Shown here: in pieces, positions 52,719 to 61,335 of the stretch
How positions within the stretch are numbered: position 1 is the stretch's first letter
How the letters are laid out: every line of letters starts with the position of its first letter
NCBI GenBank assembly: GCA_034420695.1
Contig: DAOULB010000055.1
Location: forward strand, 18,611-82,610
Origin: Io17-Chloro-G2 sp034420695
GTDB taxonomy: Bacteria > Chloroflexota > Dehalococcoidia > Lucifugimonadales > UBA3495
Length of the DNA stretch: 64,000 bases
Reading direction: 5' to 3'
Translations under genes and position numbers: made by a program
Notes under the pieces: generated by a model
What the model was told of the DNA's origin: nothing
The model's database searches: none
The model's input: the letters and a program-made list of their open reading frames with translations, nothing else

Positions 52719-53141
52719 TCACGCCTCCGGGGAAGTATAACTGACTTGCCACTGAATTCCGAATTTATCGGTGAGGGAGCCGAAATAGGAGCCCCAGAAC
52801 ATGTCCTGCATGGGAAAGGAGGCCTCTCCACCCTGGGACAGTTGGGCGAACCGTTGGTCAGCCTCCTCCCGGCTCTGGGCCACGAAGGACAGGGAAAAGT
52901 TGTTGCCTGCCACCGGAGGCGGGCCGAACACCGAGCAACTGTCGCTACCCATCAGCACGCTGGAGCCAACGGGGAGGGACACGTGCATGATACGGTCCAG
53001 TTCCTCCTCCGGGACACCCATGCCGGCGGGGCCCTCCCGGAAGGTGGTGAGAATCATGAATTCCCCGCCGAACACCGAACGGTAGAATTCAAAGACCTCG
53101 CGGCAGTTGTCCTTGAAAGTCAGGTAAGTGTTAAGGGACAT
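52719..53141 (-). CDS. VOC family protein (PhnB-like)
   Basis: A 140-residue protein of the PhnB/'3-demethylubiquinone methyltransferase-like' VOC group. It opens MSLNTYLTFKDNCREVFEFYRSVFGGEF, contains RIMHVSLPVGSSVLMGSD, and ends GSYFGSLTDKFGIQWQVSYT, all typical positions. These proteins have unknown function despite the old methyltransferase label. It ends 35 bases before phoU on the same strand. Confidence 0.9.
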   Translation of the reverse strand: MSLNTYLTFKDNCREVFEFYRSVFGGEFMILTTFREGPAGMGVPEEELDRIMHVSLPVGSSVLMGSDSCSVFGPPPVAGNNFSLSFVAQSREEADQRFAQLSQGGEASFPMQDMFWGSYFGSLTDKFGIQWQVSYTSPEA

Positions 53142-53197
53142 TGCGTTCTCTCCATCATGCGGCGAAGGGCATGTTTCTATAAGTTATCCACCAAGCA

Positions 53198-53788
53198 CTA
53201 ATGGTAACGTTCCTGCATCAAGTCGCGGTTGTAGCCGAGCACGGCCTCGGTGTTCCGCCATTCAACGCCGGGCTGGTTTCTATCCCGGCTGAAGTCCAGC
53301 TCCCCGGTGAACCTAGTTACGTACTCCCGGTTGCCAAGGTAATAGGTGAAGCGGCCAGAGAAACCGACCCGGAATGTGATGGTCCAAATCGAGAGGGGGC
53401 CGTCGATATTGCGGGTGGATTTCTCATTGGGGAAGATGGTGCCCAAGGGCATGTTTTCGGTGTGAAAAGGCTCGTCGGCGAAGGCCGATTCCTCCAGCCA
53501 CATTTCCACCATCAGGTGGGCCCGGTCGCAGGGCACGGTACCGTGGTTGGTGAAGGAGAAACAAAGTTGGTCCAAATGGCGGTCTGACCCTTTGGCGAAG
53601 CTGTGCTCCACACCGGTCAACCCGACCCAAGGCCGGTTCCTGCTTTCGATTTCAATACGGGTGATGTCGGCTTGCTTCTTGGCGGCCCGGGCCGCCAGCA
53701 CTGCCGCCATGGCAACCAGCAGGGAAGCGCAGGCGACCACGACCTGAAAGGTTGCGGGGTTAAGACCCCAATCGGGCATAATATTCAC
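53198..53788 (-). CDS. hypothetical protein with N-terminal membrane helix
   Basis: A 196-residue protein with one membrane helix near the N terminus (FQVVVACASLLVAMAAVLAARAA), a charged stalk, and a beta-rich outer or inner domain (RPWVGLTGVEHSF, LCFSFTNHGTVPCDRAHLMVEMW). Such single-helix proteins with an Ig-like fold are common and unassigned. Function unknown. ATG 53788 or 53779 are both possible. Confidence 0.7.
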   Translation of the reverse strand: MNIMPDWGLNPATFQVVVACASLLVAMAAVLAARAAKKQADITRIEIESRNRPWVGLTGVEHSFAKGSDRHLDQLCFSFTNHGTVPCDRAHLMVEMWLEESAFADEPFHTENMPLGTIFPNEKSTRNIDGPLSIWTITFRVGFSGRFTYYLGNREYVTRFTGELDFSRDRNQPGVEWRNTEAVLGYNRDLMQERYH

Positions 53789-53921
53789 AGGGGTATTATA
53801 GCCGCGCTTCAGCCCTGCGCCAGACCCTTGCTGGCCCGGTCAATATTGGGAACCCCGGCTGGCCCTGGGCCTTTGGACACGCGATAATAAAGGACAATAC
53901 CAAACCGTCTTGGAGGAGATT

Positions 53922-54449
53922 ATGTCCTTAGTGAAGAACCTTGGCCACGTAGGCATCATCTGCGACGACTTTCTGAAGATGCGGGACTTCTACACCCGGG
54001 TAATTGGCCTGACGGTGACCGACGAAGACCCGGAGCGGGGAAGTTGCTTCCTGAGCGCCGACCCGGAAAACGAGCATCACGAACTGAACCTGGGGCAGGC
54101 GAGAGGGCCGGAACACCCCGACGGCGCCCGGCCGGCCACGCAGAACGTGGGGCAGATTTCCTACATCGTCCCCGACATGGCGGCACTGCGGGAGCTGGAC
54201 CGCCGCTTCAAGGCCGAGGGCACGGAAATATTGCGCACCGTCACCCACGGGATTTCGGTAAGCATCTATTTCCACGACCCGGAGAACAACGTGGGCGAGG
54301 TGTACTACAAGACGGGCTACGTGGTGAAGCAGGGGTTCAGCCGGCCTATAGACTTGGACACCCAGACCGACGAGGAGATCCTGTCCTTCTCCAGGTCCTT
54401 CGAGGAATCGGAAGGCCCCTTCCAGGGCGCCAAGCTGCCGGTGGGCTAG
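53922..54449 (+). CDS. VOC family protein, dioxygenase-like
   Basis: A 175-residue VOC protein. NLGHVGIICDDFLKMRDFYTRVIGLTVTDEDPERGSCFLSADPENEHHELNL provides the first module with two His, and FHDPENNVGEVYY the last with Glu. It resembles extradiol dioxygenase-type members and is related in layout to the gene at 23989. ATG 53922 is preceded by TTGGAGGAGATT. A palindromic repeat follows its stop. Confidence 0.88.
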   Translation: MSLVKNLGHVGIICDDFLKMRDFYTRVIGLTVTDEDPERGSCFLSADPENEHHELNLGQARGPEHPDGARPATQNVGQISYIVPDMAALRELDRRFKAEGTEILRTVTHGISVSIYFHDPENNVGEVYYKTGYVVKQGFSRPIDLDTQTDEEILSFSRSFEESEGPFQGAKLPVG

Positions 54450-54465
54450 ACTTGGTCATCACTTG

Positions 54466-54493
54466 GTAGGGGCGGTTTGAAACCCGCCCCTAC
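54466..54493. repeat. palindromic repeat, short copy 5
   Basis: The core only: GTAGGGGCGG then TTTG then AAACCCGCCCCTAC, one G shorter in the left arm than the 6293 copy. It lies between the converging VOC and cyclase genes. Confidence 0.88.
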
Positions 54494-54541
54494 ACGGAAC
54501 GAAAAACAACCCTCCCGGGGAATCAGGAAGTCCGCCCGCCC

Positions 54542-55459
54542 TCAGAACAGGGCCACGGGGTTGACCGGGGAGCCGGTGCCTCCCACGACCCGCAGCGGGT
54601 TGATGGTGAGCATGAACTCGTAGCGGCCTTCTTGAGCGCAGGCATCGGCCAAGGGTTCCAGCAGAGCATTGTCCAGGAGGCCGATGCCGTAGGCGAAGAT
54701 GGCGCCGTGGACGCTCCAAGGCAGGTCATAGCCGTTGGGGGTGTGGTCCATCATGTCCCACACCAGGACGCAGCAGTCCGAGTCCTTGATGAACTTGAGG
54801 CAGGAGGCATGGAGGCCGGGCCGCAAGTCCCGGTCGCTGCCCCAGAGGGGATTTCCGGCCTCGTTCCACTTCTCCCGCCCACTGTAGACCACCAGGGCAT
54901 CGCCGGGCTCCATGGCAACGCCCTGGGCCTTGGCGATTTCCTCCAGTTCCCAGCCGTGGACCGGGGTCTCCTGCGTAACATAGGGCTCGCCCCGGTGCCT
55001 GGGCACGTCCAGCAAGACCCCCCGGGTGATGATTCCTTCCTTCCAGTGCTCTATGGAACCCCATTCAGCTCCGTCGAAGGTTATCACCTGCAAGGGGTCG
55101 GCCCCGTTCCACATGCCGTTGTGGTCCCAGACGTGGCACAGGGCATCGAGATGGGTCGTAGCGGTGCCGTGGTAACTGATGCCGTAGTAGTCGACTGCCG
55201 AGCCGCCGGTGTCACCCCGTGCGTTCCGCTTCATGTAGTGAATAGCCGGGGTGGGGTTGTTGCCAGCGGGGAGCTTAGGGAACTCCCGGCTCAGGGAAAC
55301 GGCCCTTCCAGAGCGCACCAGGCGGGCGGCGGCGGCCCGCTTCTCTCCGGTAACCATGTTCACTGCACCCTTCTGATCCTCCCTGCCCCAGCGTCCCCAG
55401 TTGCTGTCCTCCTTGAGATATGCCAAGACTTCTTCCTTGGTGGGCACTCGGGATTCCAT
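54542..55459 (-). CDS. cyclase family protein (kynurenine formamidase-like)
   Basis: A 305-residue metal-dependent hydrolase of the cyclase/KynB family. The signature SYHGTATTHLDALCHVW contains the His-G-T-x-x-x-His-x-Asp-x-x-x-His metal motif. It would hydrolyse a cyclic amide or formyl-amide; many members in catabolic bacteria have no known substrate. The start ATG 55459 lacks a strong ribosome binding site. It is the downstream member of a possible unit with coxG and the M20 gene. Confidence 0.9.
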   Translation of the reverse strand: MESRVPTKEEVLAYLKEDSNWGRWGREDQKGAVNMVTGEKRAAAARLVRSGRAVSLSREFPKLPAGNNPTPAIHYMKRNARGDTGGSAVDYYGISYHGTATTHLDALCHVWDHNGMWNGADPLQVITFDGAEWGSIEHWKEGIITRGVLLDVPRHRGEPYVTQETPVHGWELEEIAKAQGVAMEPGDALVVYSGREKWNEAGNPLWGSDRDLRPGLHASCLKFIKDSDCCVLVWDMMDHTPNGYDLPWSVHGAIFAYGIGLLDNALLEPLADACAQEGRYEFMLTINPLRVVGGTGSPVNPVALF

Positions 55460-55516
55460 GGCCAGACCTCCATCGAGACTGGGGTATGTGAAGGTGCTTT
55501 GAGTCTTGTCCGGGGT

Positions 55517-55951
55517 CTAGGAAAACGACCGGCGCACGCAATCAAAGAAACGGTCAATGATGGTGTTGGCGGCGCTCTCCATCAACCGCTGCCCCACCCT
55601 AGCCACGGCTCCTCCCACTTGGGAGTCCGCCTCAAACCTTATGGTGGTACTGCAGTCCCGCTCTTCAAGGGCGACGTCGGCGGCGCCGGTGAGGAAGCCC
55701 ATGGACCCGCTGCCTTGGACCGACAGCCGGAAGGACTGGTGGGGCATCAAGTTTTCCATCTTGATGTTTCCGTTGTAGCGGCCTCGTATGGGTCCAATGC
55801 CCACATTCAAGACAGCGGTGTACTCGTCGGGCCCGGAGGCTTCCAGCGACTCGCAGCCCTGGATGCAGCGGGAGAGGGCCGCGGGATCGGTAAGGGCATC
55901 CCACACTTTGTCAGCGGTGGCTTCAACCACGTAAGAGCCGGAAAGACGCAC
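55517..55951 (-). CDS. CoxG-like SRPBCC family protein
   Basis: A 144-residue SRPBCC-fold protein of the CoxG group: MRLSGSYVVEATADKVWDALTDPAALSRCIQGCESLE, then GIGPIRGRYNGNIKMENL, and VGQRLMESAANTIIDRFFD at the end. CoxG anchors CO dehydrogenase-type molybdenum hydroxylases to the membrane; relatives occur with other molybdopterin hydroxylases. No molybdenum enzyme is next to it; the nearest is the subunit at 17201. Start ATG 55951. Confidence 0.9.
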   Translation of the reverse strand: MRLSGSYVVEATADKVWDALTDPAALSRCIQGCESLEASGPDEYTAVLNVGIGPIRGRYNGNIKMENLMPHQSFRLSVQGSGSMGFLTGAADVALEERDCSTTIRFEADSQVGGAVARVGQRLMESAANTIIDRFFDCVRRSFS

Positions 55952-56005
55952 GATTTAAAACCTCTTGCGGCTGGCTACTCTTCTTCCTCTTCTTCCTGCG
56001 GCCAA

Positions 56006-57253
56006 CTACGCCTGCCGGTCGGCCAGCAGCAGCAGTTCCATCAGTACTTGGGCACCGTTAGCACAGGCTTCGGGCGTGGAATACTCCAAGGGAGAGTGGC
56101 TGATGCCGTCGACGCTGGGCACGAAGACCATGGCCACGTTGGTCAATGCTGCCATAGATTGAGCATCGTGGCCAGCCCCGCTGGGGACTTTCATGACGTC
56201 CAACCCGGCGCCAGCGGCGGCGGCGGCCACCAAGTCCTGCATATCGGTCCCGATGGGGACGGGAGTGGTGGGCGGCAGCGGGTTGACGGCAACGGTGACG
56301 CCGTCGGAGGCTTCGATTTCCCGGGCGGCCCGGCGGAATTCGGCCTCGGCGGCGACCATGGCTTGGCGGTCCACATCCCGGAATTCGGCGCTGAACTCGA
56401 CAGAGCCGGGAATGACGTTGGTGGCGTTTGGGCTGGCCGCAATCTGCCCGACGGTGCTGACCCGGCACACTTCCATTTCGGACGCCACTCTCTGTACTGC
56501 CAGCACCAGCCGGGAGGCGCTGACCAAGGCGTCGCGGCGGGCGGGCATGGGAGTGGTGCCGGCGTGGTTGGCGGCGCCGGTGACCGTCACTTCGAACCCA
56601 GCCTTGCCAGTGATGCCCGAGACAATGCCGATGGGCGTGCCGGTCTGGTGCAGGGTGGGGCCCTGTTCAATGTGCAGTTCGAAGTAGGCAGCAAAATCAC
56701 CGGGTTTGCGGGCAGCTTGGTAGATTTGGGACAAGTTGCCGCCGATGTCGGGCAGACGGGTCTCCAAGGAGACACCGTCCTGGTCCACCACCGTGAGGTC
56801 GTGGGGGGAAATGGTGCCGGCCATGGCTTGGCTTCCGAAGAGCCAAGTGTGAAACCCGGTACCCTCCTCGTTGGTGAAGACCAGCACCTCCACCGGATGG
56901 CGGGTGACAACGCCCCTATCGTGCAGGGTCTGGGCACACTCGATGGCTGCCAGGGTGCCCAAGGCGCCGTCGTACTTGCCGCCGTTGGGCACCGTGTCGA
57001 CGTGGGAGCCCAGGCCAATGGCCGGCAACCCTGGTTCGGAGCCTTGGCGGCGCCCGATAATATTGCCGGCGGGGTCTATTCTGACCTCCAGCCCGGCCCG
57101 CCGCATCAGGGACATGGTGTGTTCCCGTCCTGCGACGTCCAAGGGCGAGAAGGCAACCCGCTGCATGCCTTGAGGGGTGTCGCCAATGCGGCCCAACTCC
57201 TCCAAGTTGGTGTTGAGTCTTGCGCCGTTGATACTCTGTGCGACCATATTCAA
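56006..57253 (-). CDS. M20 family Zn-dependent amidohydrolase (hydantoinase/carbamoylase type)
   Basis: A 415-residue di-zinc hydrolase of the N-carbamoyl-L-amino acid hydrolase/allantoate amidohydrolase group. GSHVDTVPNGGKYDGALG holds the His and bridging Asp, NEEGTGF the catalytic and metal Glu, FELHIEQGP the next His, and PSGAGHDAQSM the last His. TGAANHAGTTPM is in the dimerisation domain. It probably cleaves carbamoyl or ureido groups. The same-strand neighbours coxG and cyclase follow downstream. A long opposite-strand open frame over this region is an artefact. Confidence 0.92.
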   Translation of the reverse strand: MNMVAQSINGARLNTNLEELGRIGDTPQGMQRVAFSPLDVAGREHTMSLMRRAGLEVRIDPAGNIIGRRQGSEPGLPAIGLGSHVDTVPNGGKYDGALGTLAAIECAQTLHDRGVVTRHPVEVLVFTNEEGTGFHTWLFGSQAMAGTISPHDLTVVDQDGVSLETRLPDIGGNLSQIYQAARKPGDFAAYFELHIEQGPTLHQTGTPIGIVSGITGKAGFEVTVTGAANHAGTTPMPARRDALVSASRLVLAVQRVASEMEVCRVSTVGQIAASPNATNVIPGSVEFSAEFRDVDRQAMVAAEAEFRRAAREIEASDGVTVAVNPLPPTTPVPIGTDMQDLVAAAAAGAGLDVMKVPSGAGHDAQSMAALTNVAMVFVPSVDGISHSPLEYSTPEACANGAQVLMELLLLADRQA

Positions 57254-57264
57254 GAGTCTCCTAT

Positions 57265-57361
57265 TAGTCCAACATCTTTGAACTGGTGGTTAGCCCTACG
57301 GCGGCAGGGCGGGTTTGAAACCCGCCCCTACGTTAGCCTTCAATACCAAGGTGCCTGTCTC
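57265..57361. repeat. dispersed palindromic repeat, long copy 6
   Basis: Full-length copy: starts AGTCCAACAT, has TAGCCCTACGG in place of TAGTCCTACGG, the core GGGCGGGTTTGAAACCCGCCC, and a tail ending AAGGTGCCTGTCT. It fills the gap between the M20 gene start and the stop codon of the DAO gene (57362). Confidence 0.9.
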
Positions 57362-58540
57362 CTATGCCAGCACCTTGAAACCGTATCCGGGTTGGTTTAG
57401 AGCGCCCTCCTTGAACCGGTCCATCCGGAGAGGCCCAATGTCAATTGTGGCAGCCCGTCCGTCCAGCATCAATTCGGCCATCAGCACACCCACCATGGGT
57501 GAGAGCTTGAAACCGTGGCCGCTGAAGCCGGTGCACAGGTACAGCCCTTCGATGCCGTCCACCCGGTCCATTACAGGGTGCGAATCCGGAGTGGAGGTGT
57601 ACAGTCCAGCGTACCCGGTGTTGAGAGTGGCGTCGGCCATGGCGGGTATGCGGCGGGCCAGCCTGGTCCAAACATCCTGGATGAAGGCGGCACTGGGCCG
57701 GGGGGCGAACACGTCCGGGTCGTCCACCACATCCTCCATGTTGCCGTTGCCCACCAAGGTCAGGTCGGTCCCCTCGGGGCGGAAGTAGATCATGTTGGCA
57801 ATGTCCCCGCCCCCGGGATGATTGGGAAGCTGGTCCAAGGGCCGGTTGAAGTGCAGAACCTCGTGCCGGGTGGCTTCCAGGGGCAAATTGATTCCGTGGT
57901 CCTGCAGGAAGCGGCGGCTCCAAGGACCGGTGGCTATGACGGCCCGGGGGGTCTCGATTCTCTCCTCCGCGGTGACTACCGCGGTCACCCTGCCACCGGT
58001 TAACTCAACCTTGAGAGCTGGAGTGCGCAGGGATACCGCGGCTCCCAGATCCCGGGCCCGCCGGGAGTAGGCGGCGGCGGTACCGGAGGCGTCGGCGTGG
58101 CCCGAGTCCGCCTCGTAGGCGATGCCGGCGCAGTCATCCAAGTGGAATCCGGGGGCGATCTCCCGGGCTTCTTCCTTGGCAACAATCTTGGTGTTGACCC
58201 CAGCTTCCTGCTGCATGGCCACGTTGGCTTGGAAGGAGTCGAGGTCATCTTCACCGGCGAACACCAAGTAGCCGGTGTTGACGAAGCCCGCTCCGTCCTC
58301 CCCGCCCACCACTTCAGAAAAGTTGCGGAATACGTCGAGGCTTTGGCGGGCCATGAGGGCGTGGACCCGGGTGGAGTAGTGCATGCGCACGGCTCCTGAG
58401 GAGCGTCCGGTGGAGCCCGACCCCAGCAGGTCACGTTCCAGGAGCACCGTGCCGGTCATGCCCCGGGCGGCCAGGTTGTAGAGGATGCTGCACCCCATGA
58501 CACCGCCGCCGATTACGACTGCTTCGGCTGTGCGGGTCAT
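57362..58540 (-). CDS. FAD-dependent oxidoreductase (DAO / sarcosine oxidase beta-like)
   Basis: A 392-residue flavoenzyme of the D-amino-acid-oxidase superfamily. AVVIGGGVMGCSILYNLAARG is the FAD-binding motif, then GSGSTGRSSGAVR, and the C-terminal GLYLCTGFSGHGFKLSPMVG, a typical end of sarcosine/glycine-oxidase-like proteins. It oxidises a secondary amine or amino acid. ATG 58540. Nearby hydrolases (M20, cyclase) suit breakdown of N-containing organic compounds. The 58541-58712 gap shows nothing notable. Confidence 0.92.
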   Translation of the reverse strand: MTRTAEAVVIGGGVMGCSILYNLAARGMTGTVLLERDLLGSGSTGRSSGAVRMHYSTRVHALMARQSLDVFRNFSEVVGGEDGAGFVNTGYLVFAGEDDLDSFQANVAMQQEAGVNTKIVAKEEAREIAPGFHLDDCAGIAYEADSGHADASGTAAAYSRRARDLGAAVSLRTPALKVELTGGRVTAVVTAEERIETPRAVIATGPWSRRFLQDHGINLPLEATRHEVLHFNRPLDQLPNHPGGGDIANMIYFRPEGTDLTLVGNGNMEDVVDDPDVFAPRPSAAFIQDVWTRLARRIPAMADATLNTGYAGLYTSTPDSHPVMDRVDGIEGLYLCTGFSGHGFKLSPMVGVLMAELMLDGRAATIDIGPLRMDRFKEGALNQPGYGFKVLA

Positions 58541-58712
58541 CGGCTCTTCACCGGGAGCAGGCCCGGTGCGTTCCGGGTTGAGGCACGCTTCATGGCGCTA
58601 CGCTCCACAAACAGGGGTACGTTGAAATACGGGATTGCCCCTTTCCACCGCAAGTATATAATGGGGCGCAATCCCGGAAGACGGCTGATTATAGCCGGAA
58701 CGGAGGTCAAGA

Positions 58713-60083
58713 ATGGGCGCAACCGAGACTATTGCCAGTTGGATTGTCAACACCAACTACGAGGATATACCGCCGGACGCCATCCGGGTCGCCAACGAGT
58801 CGTGCTTCGACCTGCTGGGGGTAATTCTGGCCGGGTCGGCGCAGCCGGTTGGCGAGATTATCCAGAAGTACGTGGAGGACCAGGGGGCCGCCGGACAGGC
58901 TACGGTCCTATCCTCGGGGATAGAGAGTTCCCTGCCCAACGCGGCCTTGGCCAACGGCACCATGGGCCACGCGCTGGACTACGACGACTTTGGCGGCTTC
59001 GGCCATCCCACGGTGGCTATCTTCCCAGCGTTGATGGCCTTGGGAGAGAACTCCGGCGCGAGCGGGAGGGACCTGCTGGAGGCCTACGTGGTGGGATGTG
59101 AGGTTGGCTTGGCGCTGTCCCACGCGACCAAGTACAACCAGATGGACAAGGGGTTCCACAGCACGGCGGTCATCGGGCGCTTGGCCTGCGCCGCCGCCTG
59201 CGCCAAGCTGATGAAGCTGGACGAGGCGCAGACCATCATGGCACTGGGAATTGCCGGATCCATGGCCAGCGGCCTGATCCACAACTTCGGCACCATGACC
59301 AAGCCCCTGCATGCCGGGATGACCTGCCGGGACGGGGTTACGGCGGTCCAGTTGGCCCAGATGGGTCTGACGGCCGGGGCGCAGGTGGTGGAGCACCCGC
59401 TGGGGTTCGCCGCCACCGTTTTGGGGGAAGGCATCTACGACTTGGATGATATGGCAGCCAACTTGGGCAAGCCCTTCCGGGTGCAGGACGCCCTGATGAT
59501 CAAGAAGTACCCCTGCTGCGGCGGGAATCACGCGATGCTGGACAGCTTGTTCAGCCTGATGCGGGACAACGGCTTCACCTACGACGACGTGGCCAGCGCC
59601 GAAGTGGACCAGTCCTACCTCTCGGTGGTGATGCTCTACCAGGAGCCCGACGACGAGCTGAAGGGCAAGTTCAGCGCCAAGTACAACGTGGCCGCCGCCT
59701 TGGTTGACGGCGAGGTTGCCATCGACACCTTCACCGAAGAGAAGATCGCCGACCCCACCATCCAGGAGACCATGGGCAAGGTGCGTACCCGGGTTATGGC
59801 CAAGTCCGAAGAGGGGCTGACCGACGCCAACCAGGGTCTTCCCATCCGCATCACGCTCAAGGATGGGCGGGTATTCGAGCACACCACGTCCCGACGGGAA
59901 ATATTGGGCAGCCAGCAGAACCCTTGGGGCTTCGACAGCATCAAGGCCAAGTTCGAGGTTAACGCCGCCTTGGTGCTGGCCAGGGAGGGAGTTTCCCAAG
60001 CGGTGGAGACTTGGTCGGACATTACCCAGGTTAACGACCTGGCCGGTTCCATCAAGGAGACGCTGGTCTCGGGAAGGAGCTGA
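58713..60083 (+). CDS. MmgE/PrpD family protein
   Basis: A 456-residue protein of the 2-methylcitrate dehydratase (PrpD) superfamily. Motifs: NGTMGHALDYDDFGGFGHPTVAIFPALMALGE, IAGSMASGLIHNFGTMTKPLHAGMTCRDGV, and KKYPCCGGNHAMLDS. Homologues dehydrate methylcitrate or act on other di/tricarboxylates (aconitate decarboxylase, itaconate). No prpB or prpC is adjacent, and with a methylmalonyl-CoA route elsewhere in the window a methylcitrate role is not required. ATG 58713 follows CGGAGGTC. Confidence 0.93.
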   Translation: MGATETIASWIVNTNYEDIPPDAIRVANESCFDLLGVILAGSAQPVGEIIQKYVEDQGAAGQATVLSSGIESSLPNAALANGTMGHALDYDDFGGFGHPTVAIFPALMALGENSGASGRDLLEAYVVGCEVGLALSHATKYNQMDKGFHSTAVIGRLACAAACAKLMKLDEAQTIMALGIAGSMASGLIHNFGTMTKPLHAGMTCRDGVTAVQLAQMGLTAGAQVVEHPLGFAATVLGEGIYDLDDMAANLGKPFRVQDALMIKKYPCCGGNHAMLDSLFSLMRDNGFTYDDVASAEVDQSYLSVVMLYQEPDDELKGKFSAKYNVAAALVDGEVAIDTFTEEKIADPTIQETMGKVRTRVMAKSEEGLTDANQGLPIRITLKDGRVFEHTTSRREILGSQQNPWGFDSIKAKFEVNAALVLAREGVSQAVETWSDITQVNDLAGSIKETLVSGRS

Positions 60084-60115
60084 CCGGCGGCCCGTACAAC
60101 CCAGGCTCACAAGAA

Positions 60116-60145
60116 GAAGACGCCCGAAGATAATCGGGCGTCTTC
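60116..60145 (+). terminator. terminator-like hairpin
   Basis: A 12-bp stem GAAGACGCCCGA (60116-60127)/TCGGGCGTCTTC (60134-60145) with a 6-base loop, 33 bases after the MmgE/PrpD stop. The downstream sequence CGTTAGGGG has no T-run, so the efficiency is uncertain. Confidence 0.65.
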
Positions 60146-60243
60146 CGTTAGGGGAATCTTCCGGGCAAGGCCTGCCGCATGGGTTGCACTCAAAAGGTTG
60201 TGGGCCTTACCAGAAGGGAATAGGCAGCGAAAAGGAGGGCACC

Positions 60244-60810
60244 ATTCCAGATCCGATAGAAGCTTACGAGACGACTATTGAGGCTGTGTTGCCAGTCTTG
60301 GCGGGGGTGCGGCCGGATTCTCTTGAGTTGGCGACTCCCTGCACTGAGTGGAACGTTTTGGCGCTGATCAACCACAACCTGGCGGTGCAGAGGTTTGTCG
60401 ATGAGATGCTGTCCAAGGCCGCTCCGGCGATGCCCGGCGAGGCCGACTTGACTGCTCCCCTGCATCCGGATGGTGCGGACGCGGCGTTGCGGAGTATTGC
60501 CGGCTCCATTGTGTCCAAGCTGAATGCTATGGGACTGGAAGAGATGGTTGAATCGCCTTTTGGACCCATGGCAGCGGGGGAATTCTTGATGTTCCCGATG
60601 TCAGACCTGTTCATCCACAAGTGGGACTTGGCGAAGGCGACCAACCAGGATGCGAGCCTGGACGGCCAGCTTGCCGAGGTCTGCTTTGAAATAATCGCCC
60701 CGGTGGCGCCGGCGGGACGGGAAAACGGTGCATTTGCGCCGGAGGTGGAGGTTGCAGCGAACGCTACGGTCCAGGAGCGGCTGTTGGCCCTGAGTGGGCG
60801 GCGGGCCTGA
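60244..60810 (+). CDS. TIGR03086-type (DinB/maleylpyruvate isomerase-like) protein
   Basis: A 188-residue protein of the TIGR03086 group, four-helix DinB-like proteins first noted in actinobacteria. ELATPCTEWNVLALINHNLAVQRF includes the T-x-C-x-x-W/H segment, and SDLFIHKWDLAKATNQD carries the His/Asp metal positions. No ATG/GTG/TTG is available in frame; the best start is ATT at 60244, 5 bases after AGGAGG (60233-60238), although ATT starts are rare. The function may be thiol- or metal-dependent transfer; unknown here. Confidence 0.8.
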   Translation: MPDPIEAYETTIEAVLPVLAGVRPDSLELATPCTEWNVLALINHNLAVQRFVDEMLSKAAPAMPGEADLTAPLHPDGADAALRSIAGSIVSKLNAMGLEEMVESPFGPMAAGEFLMFPMSDLFIHKWDLAKATNQDASLDGQLAEVCFEIIAPVAPAGRENGAFAPEVEVAANATVQERLLALSGRRA

Positions 60811-60824
60811 GCGAAGCTATTGGT

Positions 60825-61076
60825 TTAGAGAAGTCTCAATCGCCTTAAGTCGTCCTCAGACCACTTTGCCTGCAATTCAATTATGCTCCGCAGGGTTCCC
60901 AACTCGAAGGTGTCGCCCCTGCGGGTAAATGGAATTGTGACTCTCCTGCCATCCGGGTGGGTATATCTGTGATGGCTTCCCCGCTGCCTGGCGAAATCGA
61001 ATCCATCTCGTGTCAGCGCCCTGATAACATCGCCGGCAGTTAGCGACCTGAGCCTAGAATAGTCTATTCGGTTCAA
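60825..61076 (-). CDS. hicA: HicA-family toxin
   Basis: An 83-residue HicA-type mRNA interferase with a double-stranded-RNA-binding fold. AGDVIRALTRDGFDFARQRGSHHRYTHPDGRRVTIPFTRRGDTFELGTLRSII carries the conserved G-S-H-H active His. Its ATG overlaps the hicB stop by four bases. The gene order is antitoxin first, the reverse of classic hicAB but common in other genomes. Confidence 0.92.
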   Translation of the reverse strand: MNRIDYSRLRSLTAGDVIRALTRDGFDFARQRGSHHRYTHPDGRRVTIPFTRRGDTFELGTLRSIIELQAKWSEDDLRRLRLL

Positions 61077-61312
61077 ATCGTGACAGCGATGGAAGCCCCT
61101 TCGCTAACAGTCATGCGTTTCGTGGCCGGCATAGCCGAGGCATTGTCCTTAAATTCTTCAACTATCATGGCGAGTACTTCTCGGATATGTCCCAGCGCTT
61201 CTTCTTGCGTATAGCCCCAAGTGGAGGCACCTATTTCTTCCCAGTCAGGAAAGAAGGCTCGCCACCCTTCGCCATCTTGCTCTAACGCTACTTCAAAAAG
61301 ATAAGTCTTCAT
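61073..61312 (-). CDS. hicB: HicB-family antitoxin
   Basis: A 79-residue HicB-type protein with the partial RNase-H fold: YLFEVALEQDGEGWRAFFPDWEEIGASTWGYTQEEALGHIREVLAMIVEE. There is no added DNA-binding domain after it, so autoregulation would need another factor. It lies directly before hicA on the same strand. Confidence 0.92.
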   Translation of the reverse strand: MKTYLFEVALEQDGEGWRAFFPDWEEIGASTWGYTQEEALGHIREVLAMIVEEFKDNASAMPATKRMTVSEGASIAVTI

Positions 61313-61335
61313 GCCAGCTATCCAGCCCAGGCTAA

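Noticed and set aside
54632..57400. A 922-codon open frame on the plus strand
   Set aside because: It runs opposite to the cyclase, CoxG and M20 genes, all with clear motifs. GC-rich codon use leaves few stops on the other strand; the product has no recognisable domain and low-complexity Gly/His/Val content.
58713..60083. Calling this gene prpD (2-methylcitrate dehydratase)
   Set aside because: No other methylcitrate-cycle genes are near and the family covers several reactions.
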